A stretch of 64,000 nt of DNA, taken from assembly GCA_963573315.1 (NCBI GenBank), contig OY752142.1, positions 2,790,001-2,854,000 of the forward strand, in the 5' to 3' direction. The position numbers were made by a program, and so were the translations under genes. A model generated the notes under the pieces. It had not been told where the DNA came from and made no database searches. It saw nothing but the letters and a program-made list of their open reading frames with translations. The stretch is from Entomortierella parvispora (Eukaryota > Mortierellomycota > Mortierellomycetes > Mortierellales > Mortierellaceae). This document shows, in pieces, positions 57,662 to 64,000 of this stretch. Position 1 is the stretch's first letter. Each line of letters opens with the position of its first letter.

Positions 57662-59892
57662 CTATTCGACAATAGCATCTTTGCCAACCAACTCCTTGCC
57701 CATCTTCTTGTCCAATCTGCAGGCAGGGTTTGACTGAATCATGTCCAAATCCACCTTGTGCCCCAAAAGCTATTGTAAATCAATTAAAGTCAAGTTAGCA
57801 ATCCGAGATTCCGGCGAAAATAAAACGTCTCGACAAAGACAATATGACATGACATATTACCTCACGAATGTTGTCGAGTCCGTATTTGATCATGGTGGGA
57901 CGCTCCAATCCAAGGCCCCAGGCAATGACGCGGACATCAGGGTCCAAGCCCATAGTTTCCAACATCTCAGGACGGAACATGCCCGAGTTTCCAAGCTCGA
58001 CCCACTTCTCAAGACCAGGGTGCCAAGAGAAAATTTCCATACTTGGCTCGGTATAAGGGTTGAAAGCAGGCTTGAACTTGATGTTGGGCACACCCATCTT
58101 CTTGAAGAAGATCTCCATGAATCCAATCAAATCACCCAAGGTCAAGTTCTTGTCAGCAATGACTCCCTCGACTTGGTGGAACTCAGCCAAATGAGTGGCA
58201 TCGACGGTTTCGTTACGGTACACACGGTCGATCGAGAAGAATTTGGCGGGCTTGAATACACCTCCGTTAGCCTTGGTCTCCTGAGAAAGGCGGTAGAGCA
58301 TGTTGGAGGATACGGAAGTGGTGTGGGTGCGGAGGAGAAGCTTCTGAGCTTCCTCAATCTTCCAGTCATATCCATATCCAATAGATCCATATCCTCCATG
58401 AGAGTGAACCTCCTTGACACGGTTCACGTAGTCCATATCGGGGAAGTTAGTGGCAGTGGCGGGATCTAGCAAGTAGCATCCATAGATAAGAAACAGGCAC
58501 AAATATCTCAAAGTTTTTGATGCAGCAAGAGAATGACGACTGGGCCATACCTTCAAGGAAGAAAGTGTCATGGGCGTCACGAGCAGGGTGCTGCTGAGGC
58601 TGGAAAAGAGCATCAAAGTTCCAGAAAGAAGACTCGACATACTTGTTGGTGGGCATCTCCTCGAAACTGGGTAATTGGATAACCAGGTATGAGCATCGCG
58701 TTGTTGTTTTCTCCAGTCAATATAAAACTAGGACATCACTTACCCAAGCTCAAAGAAAATCTTGCGGAACTCTTCACGCACTTTCATGAGGGGATGAAGA
58801 TGGCCTCCCTCAGGAGGGTTTCCGGCAAAGTTGTACTTCTTGAAGGTCTGAGTCTTCCACGATCCATCGGCCAACATCTCGGCAGTCAAATCGGTGGCCT
58901 GCTTCTCGATGGTCAAAGAGAACTTGGGTCCCTTGGTGACGCTGTAAGAGATAAGCTTACTATAGGATGTAGTTGAGATTGGCTGATAAGTTGATGGTCA
59001 TCATAATAGCAATCCCGGCCATCGACTTTGACGGACTATTCCACATACACTTTCTCGACGTGTTTGCGAGCCTGAAGGTCCTTCAAGGTGGCAGCCGAAG
59101 AGTGAGTTCCAGACTTGCGCACCTCAAGGGCATCCAATTGAGTCTGATCAACAATGGATTGGACCTAGACGCAATATTTCGTTGGTTTGAAGTATGTAAG
59201 AATCCGCTTTGCCAATATATCGATAGTCGTGTCGGTCATTCTAAAACTCAATCTCATTGCCCAGCATACCTCGCGAACGAGCTTGTCTCCATCCTTCTTG
59301 ATCCACTTGTTCTTGAAGGCCTTGCCCTGACCGATCTTGGCTGAAGCCCCGAGAAGTTTCTACGATATCGACGTTTTGGTTAATTGTCTCCTCTCGCATG
59401 CTCAAAAGAGTCAACAGCTATCCAGTTTACAAATCAATGAAAAAACATACAGCGAGCTCGGCGATAGCAATTCCATTGACAGCATCGACGGCGTTGAAGA
59501 CCTTGGCTTCGTGACTTCCAGAGTCGGCAATTTCGTTACCCTCAGCGGTAAGGTTAAACTGATCCTTCTCAATGGTAGTGTAAGCGACCATCTAGAACAG
59601 AACAGAACAAAGAGTTAAGGCATTAGAACATGGAAGCATTGGCTTTGGACTCGCTGGGGTCGCTCGCTAGAATTATGGCGGAGCCTGATGGCCAAGAGTG
59701 GTTCGTAATGGCATGAATGAGCTGAGTATAATAAAGTACCTCCTTGCTGGCTAGCGAGTTCAAGACACCGACGACGGCCAGGTAGGGGATGGGAGCGCCA
59801 TTGGCAGCCTTGAGCGAGTCGGTGTTCTCGATGGCACCCTGGGTATCCAGGGTGGTGAGGATAAGGGTCTGAATGTCCTCCGAGGAAGCCAT
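57662..59892 (-). CDS. FRS2: Cytosolic phenylalanyl-tRNA synthetase alpha subunit
   Basis: Eight exons: 59892-59740, 59591-59451, 59359-59270, 59164-59049, 58941-58744, 58666-58551, 58465-57861 and 57769-57662, giving 508 aa. The class II catalytic core is complete: [20 protein letters not shown] (motif 1 region), [20 protein letters not shown] (motif 2) and [15 protein letters not shown] (motif 3). The N-terminal ~150 residues are the DNA-binding-like winged-helix repeats of eukaryotic alpha subunits ([20 protein letters not shown]). It charges tRNA-Phe as an alpha2-beta2 complex. The cytosolic type is inferred from length, lack of a transit peptide and the N-terminal extension. Confidence 0.96.
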
Positions 59893-61196
59893 GGTTGTTG
59901 TAAGGTGGATGGATGCAGATGTTGCTTGCAGCATTAGGGCATAGAAGAAGTGTTTATTCCCTGTGGCTTTGCAGGCGAGCTGCCAGCCAATCACTGGCGT
60001 GAGTCACTGCCTGCTTCGATTTCGATTTCGAGAGAGTGGGATGTGTGTGTTGCCACCAATTTCTGTTTCTGTCTCCTTCTCACTGACTCTGCCTATTCTG
60101 ACTCGATTCTTCCCTCGGACATCCTGCTGTCTCTGACTCCATCTTGAACGACGCACAGGCTATTCAACGGGGAGGCGCAGCGATAGCTATGACGGCGGAT
60201 AGACTATCAACTCCATGCTGCAAGAACAGGCCTGTACGAGGATGCCCTCGACATCGTAGACAAAGCTCGCAGGCAGCGAATGGTTGTTATTTACAAGCAG
60301 AAGACAATAAATAACGCGTGCGGCGCAAGGGCTTTTGATGTCCTGACCGCATGTGAAAACATGGGTATCTTAATGCCAAACAAGAAATCCCGGATCTGTT
60401 TGGGAAAGAACCTGATTTTGAGGCGACTGAATTGTACCCACAGTCAGCGGTGTAGCTCCAATTCAGGCTGTATCGTCATGACTTGACCTGAGCGGGCGTG
60501 CAAAGGTGTGGGTTGGTTTGCGGGGAACACACTCTATTACATTTTCGCACGATCGCGACGACCGTGATGCAAATAAAAGGGCCTAGGTCAAAGTGGAGAG
60601 GATCCTCATCCGTGAATGCCCGATAACAGAGCGAAAAATGACGGGGGCCAAAAAGGTTTTTATTTCGACGTTTGGAGGTAAGAGATGAAGCCATGGAGAT
60701 GACCATGCCAAGAAAAGCCAAGACCACGAGGTTGTCAACGACAGGTCGGCGGCGGGCGGGGGCCGATTGAGTCGGCAGGGGGTCGAGTGGGGGCAAGGGT
60801 AGGTCGGCTATTAGTCCTGCCAAAGTGACCGTTGCCGGCAGCAGCAAACGGCAGCAGACAGCGCTGATCAGGGCGAGGAGGGGAAAGAGGCGCACCCAAT
60901 CACAGCGAGACCGAAAGAGACCGAAAAAGAGACCGAAAAAGAGACCGAAGGGCGAAAGAGAGACGGAGCCGATTTGAATTGGATTTGCACATGATCAGCA
61001 ACGCAGCGCGCACAAAGCGGGCTGGCTGTCCTGGATCCCTTCATTCTTTTTTCTCTTTCCCCCCTTCTTGTTCTGCTGCGTTTGCGGCTCTCTTTCTTTC
61101 TTTTTTCCCCTCTTCTCTTCTCTTCTTTTTCACAACTCTCCACTCTTCTTCTTCTTCTCTCCTCCTCCTCCTCCTCTCCTCTCCCCATCACAGACA
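59893..61196. other. Intergenic region between FRS2 and the carnitine carrier
   Basis: It holds divergent promoters. A GAGACCGAAAAA-type tandem repeat lies at about 60907-60950, and a long C/T-rich leader at about 61045-61190 precedes ATG 61197. A minus-strand frame at 60476-60895 and a plus-strand one at 60220-60480 lack good starts and known motifs. No gene is supported. Confidence 0.45.
60907..60950. repeat. Imperfect tandem repeat, GAGACCGAAAAA type
   Basis: About four copies of a 10-13 bp unit built on GAGACCGAAA occur here in non-coding DNA upstream of the carnitine carrier. Confidence 0.65.
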
Positions 61197-63100
61197 ATGT
61201 CCACCGCCGAAGTCAAGTTCGAACAACAGGTCGTCCCCAAGGTCGTCCCCCAGACCTCGCAGCTCAAGGCCTTCCTCTCTGGAGGATTTGGAGGCGTCGC
61301 CTCCGTTCTTGTCGGCCACCCCTTCGACCTCGCCAAGGTAAAGAGACTCAAAGGGCTTTGCAGAGAGCAATGCATTGGACTCTAGGCGGCTTGGACAGTC
61401 TATCTCGATCATACTTCTCCAAGGACTCTGGAATCAAGCCCCCAGCTCTACACCACACAGGGAAAGAGGACAAAGGAAGCAGCGCAGCTTTCAGTCGCTT
61501 GGCAACGACAATTTCGATGGGACAGGAAACATGAAGTAGATTCCTCTCGATGCAGAGGACAAAGTCAAAGACACAATTCCATGCAGGAGTTGATGGAATT
61601 GATTGTGTGATGAGTCGAGCGGAGCTTTTGCAAAGACAGGGATGCGTGCGTGTTCACTAGGATATTTCCTCTGAATGCAACATGCACCTGTGCGTCGCTC
61701 CTGCCCTTTTCCTCTTTGTCCCTTGGATGAAGGAGATCCTGATTAGGAGATCTTTCACTCTCGTTGTCAATTGTTGACCCTGATTGTTCTTTGTCATACA
61801 ATAATAGGTCCGCATTCAGACCAGCGCCAATGGTACCTACACTGGTACTCTTGATGTCTTCAAGAAGACCATCAAGGCTGATGGTTTCCGTGGTTTGTAC
61901 CGTGGAATGGCTGCCCCCATTGTCGGAGTCACCCCTATTTTCGCCGTTTCCTTCTGGGCCTACGACTTGGGCAAGAAGCTCGTCCTCGCCGTTCCTGGCC
62001 GCACCTCGAACGAGCTGTCGCTGTTTGACTATGCCGTCGCTGGATTCTTCTCAGCCGGACCTACCACCTTGTTGATGTCCCCTAGTGAGCGTATCAAGGT
62101 TCTTCTCCAGGTACGACAGGATTCGCTTTTTTATTTTTTTTTCTTTTGTGATTCGAACGATATGATGATCCAGCAAGTGCTGCCTCCGATTGAAGACGCT
62201 CTCACGTGCCAACAGGAGTTTTCCTGTGGACTGCGTAAAAGGCAAGCAAGGCGAGTTTGCTTCTGCTTTGCTTACTTGGGCGACCAGAGGACGCGGTCGC
62301 TACTGCTCACAATCCCCCCCCCTGGACTTGCTGACATGGGCATCATGCCTTTTCATAAAAACCACACCCCTCATTGGGTATCTAGACCCAGTTGGCTTGA
62401 AAGACACTAATACTGACCTCCCTGGATCTTTTTTTTGCTACGTAGACCCAGGGCACTGGTGCTGCCAAGCTCTATAACGGACCTGTCGATGTTGTTCGCG
62501 CTCTTTACAAGGAGGGTGGTCTTGCTTCCATCTTCCGTGGAACTGGTGCCACCATGCTCCGCGACGGTCCCGGATCTGCTGCCTACTTTGTTGCCTACGA
62601 GGTTATCAAGAAGTCCTTGATCCCCGAGGGCAAGACTGCTGCTGATTTGGGTGTCCTTCCCGTCCTCTTTGCCGGTGGTAGGAACATTTACCACGCTCTT
62701 GCAATGACATGGAGGCAAACGTTTGAATTGTCGGACTAACGCGAACGAATCTTTCTATTTCAAAGGTATGGCTGGTGTTGCCATGTGGACCATTGCCATT
62801 CCCCCAGATGTGCTCAAGTCCCGTCTCCAGTCTGCCCCTGCCGGAACCTACTCTGGCGTCGGTGATGTTCTCCGCGTTCTCTTGAAGACCGAGGGTCCCC
62901 AGGCCCTCTTCAAGGGTCTCGGTCCCGCTATGCTCCGTGCCTTCCCCGCTAACGCTGCGTACGTCTTTTTTCATCAGTGACAGAGTTTACAGGAATGTTG
63001 TTTTTGAAGGATTTACTAACTAAACACGTTCATTCTCATTAACAATAGATGCTTCCTTGGAGTCGAGTACAGTTTGCGCGCCATGAACGCTCTCTGGTAA
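61197..63100 (+). CDS. CRC1: Mitochondrial carnitine/acylcarnitine carrier
   Basis: Five exons: 61197-61337, 61808-62110, 62446-62677, 62766-62958 and 63049-63100, giving 306 aa. The three carrier repeats show HPFDLAKVRIQT (joined across intron 1), SPSERIKVLLQTQ (joined across intron 2) and PPDVLKSRLQSAP. The SPSERIKVLLQ form is the hallmark of carnitine/acylcarnitine carriers. The protein exchanges acylcarnitines for carnitine across the inner membrane for fatty-acid oxidation. Introns 1 (470 nt) and 2 (335 nt) are long for this window. The protein ends SLRAMNALW. Confidence 0.96.
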
Positions 63101-64000
63101 ATCAAAGACACAGAGCGACAAATATCCCAACTTTACGACGTGAGTGAATTCACTCCATTTTATATCTTCACCCACACTCCATCCACTATTCCCCTCGTCT
63201 GAGCAGACATGCCATCGTTCTGCTTGGTGCGACCCATAGATCGCCATATCCAACTTTCTGCCTTGTAAAATAAAAGAAATGAATTGCCACAACAGGCGTG
63301 CTCTCTGCTGGACAACTCTCACCGCACTCGCAATTGAGGACGGGAAGGGGCTCTCATCTTTTAGTTAGTCCTAGGCAAACAATCAAGAAAACAAATTCTT
63401 GTCCAACGCAGCCGCCTTTTGTCATTGCCAAAGACCGGGGCGGAGAAGGAAGGAGAGCGTTTGTGGATGATCGAGAGGGCGCGATAATAAAGACGGCGAG
63501 AACAACGGGGTTGAGGAAGCCAGGGAGAAGCCAGGTCGTTGTGTGGTTGGGAAGGAAGGAAAGGAAGTATGGGGTTAAGAAAGGTGTTTTGGCAAACACA
63601 CACGCACAAGAAGGCAGGCACCTTCTTCCGTGCAGCATTGTCGTATTGCAATAGCACTTTCATGCCATCTGCTGCTCTCGTTTTGTTCTCTCTTTCTCTC
63701 CTTCTCTCTCTTTGCGCTGCATCACTCTCCATCCAATCCCATCTCATCCTCCTATTTCTCATCCCTGTCCCCTTCAGTTCCATTCCCCCTCTTCCCACGA
63801 CCACCTTCTCTCTCTCCCTCCTCCAATTCATCTGCCCAGGTAAGGGTTCAGCAAGAACAGTGGAATTGCATGGTTCGACCGTTAATTCCATTCAGGAGGT
63901 CCAACGGACTGAATTTCGACAGCCCCCTTACTGCTCATTGTTCCCGTCATACCCCGTCTCTTCTACATTTTCATCCTTCCTCCTTACTTCTCGAGCACGG
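63101..64000. other. Right-hand flank, no gene recognised
   Basis: It holds the 3' flank of the carnitine carrier. C/T-rich DNA at about 63680-63835 could be a promoter/leader of a gene beyond the window. The open frames on both strands are low complexity. Confidence 0.4.

Noticed and set aside
60476-60895. 139-codon minus-strand frame with hydrophobic N-terminus
   Set aside because: It starts with GTG, lies in the FRS2/CRC1 promoter region and covers a simple repeat; no recognisable motif.
63860-63900. B-box-like GGTTCGACC suggesting a tRNA
   Set aside because: No matching A box, acceptor stem or cloverleaf could be drawn around it.

Overview
The window looks like nuclear DNA of an early-diverging filamentous fungus, most likely Mortierellomycota (Mortierella/Linnemannia/Podila-like). 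This is an inference from dense, intron-rich genes with short GT-AG introns, long Ser/Gln low-complexity regulators and the gene set; no species marker is present. I rebuilt the spliced genes by hand from reading-frame continuity, splice sites and phase. Every multi-exon model below sums to a whole number of codons.

Layout. 1.4-4.0 kb: intronless homeobox regulator. 4.8-10.3 kb: a 1,732-aa protein of unknown function. 10.5-13.5 kb (minus): four-helix membrane RING-H2 ubiquitin ligase. 14.7-21.1 kb (all minus): EB1-type microtubule plus-end protein, linker histone H1 and a secreted CPAF-like S41 peptidase interrupted by a 200-N assembly gap. 23.1-27.0 kb: bipartite trehalose-6-phosphate synthase-like/phosphatase. 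27.2-30.4 kb (minus): tandem mitochondrial phosphate carriers, one with two introns and one with none. 31.5 kb: a 77-aa small protein. 32.9-39.3 kb: mitochondrial bL19 divergent from a nine-exon NRDE2 gene. 39.3-40.1 kb (minus): decayed DUF1761-like membrane-protein locus. 40.5-43.6 kb: phosphomannose isomerase divergent from a short Chs5/exomer protein. 44.2 kb (minus): histone H3. 45.6-47.9 kb: carotenoid-oxygenase family protein lacking one iron-ligand histidine. 48.1-51.3 kb: PHO13-type HAD phosphatase divergent from SEN54. 51.5-52.2 kb: Cys-rich coding-like locus with an in-frame stop. 52.2-57.2 kb (minus): lipin/PAH1 with 11 exons. 57.7-59.9 kb (minus): cytosolic PheRS alpha. 61.2-63.1 kb: carnitine/acylcarnitine carrier.

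Most genes are housekeeping: chromatin, cytoskeleton, mitochondrial transport and translation, tRNA processing and charging, lipid, sugar and cell-wall metabolism. They are not a functional cluster. Several pairs share short divergent promoters (bL19m/NRDE2, PMI/CHS5, PHO13-like/SEN54). I found no CRISPR array, convincing tRNA/rRNA gene or intact transposon. The most interesting signals are two GC-AG introns with GCAAGT donors, the altered iron site in the carotenoid oxygenase, the intron-bearing/intronless carrier pair with patchwork identity, and two loci with interrupted coding sequence.
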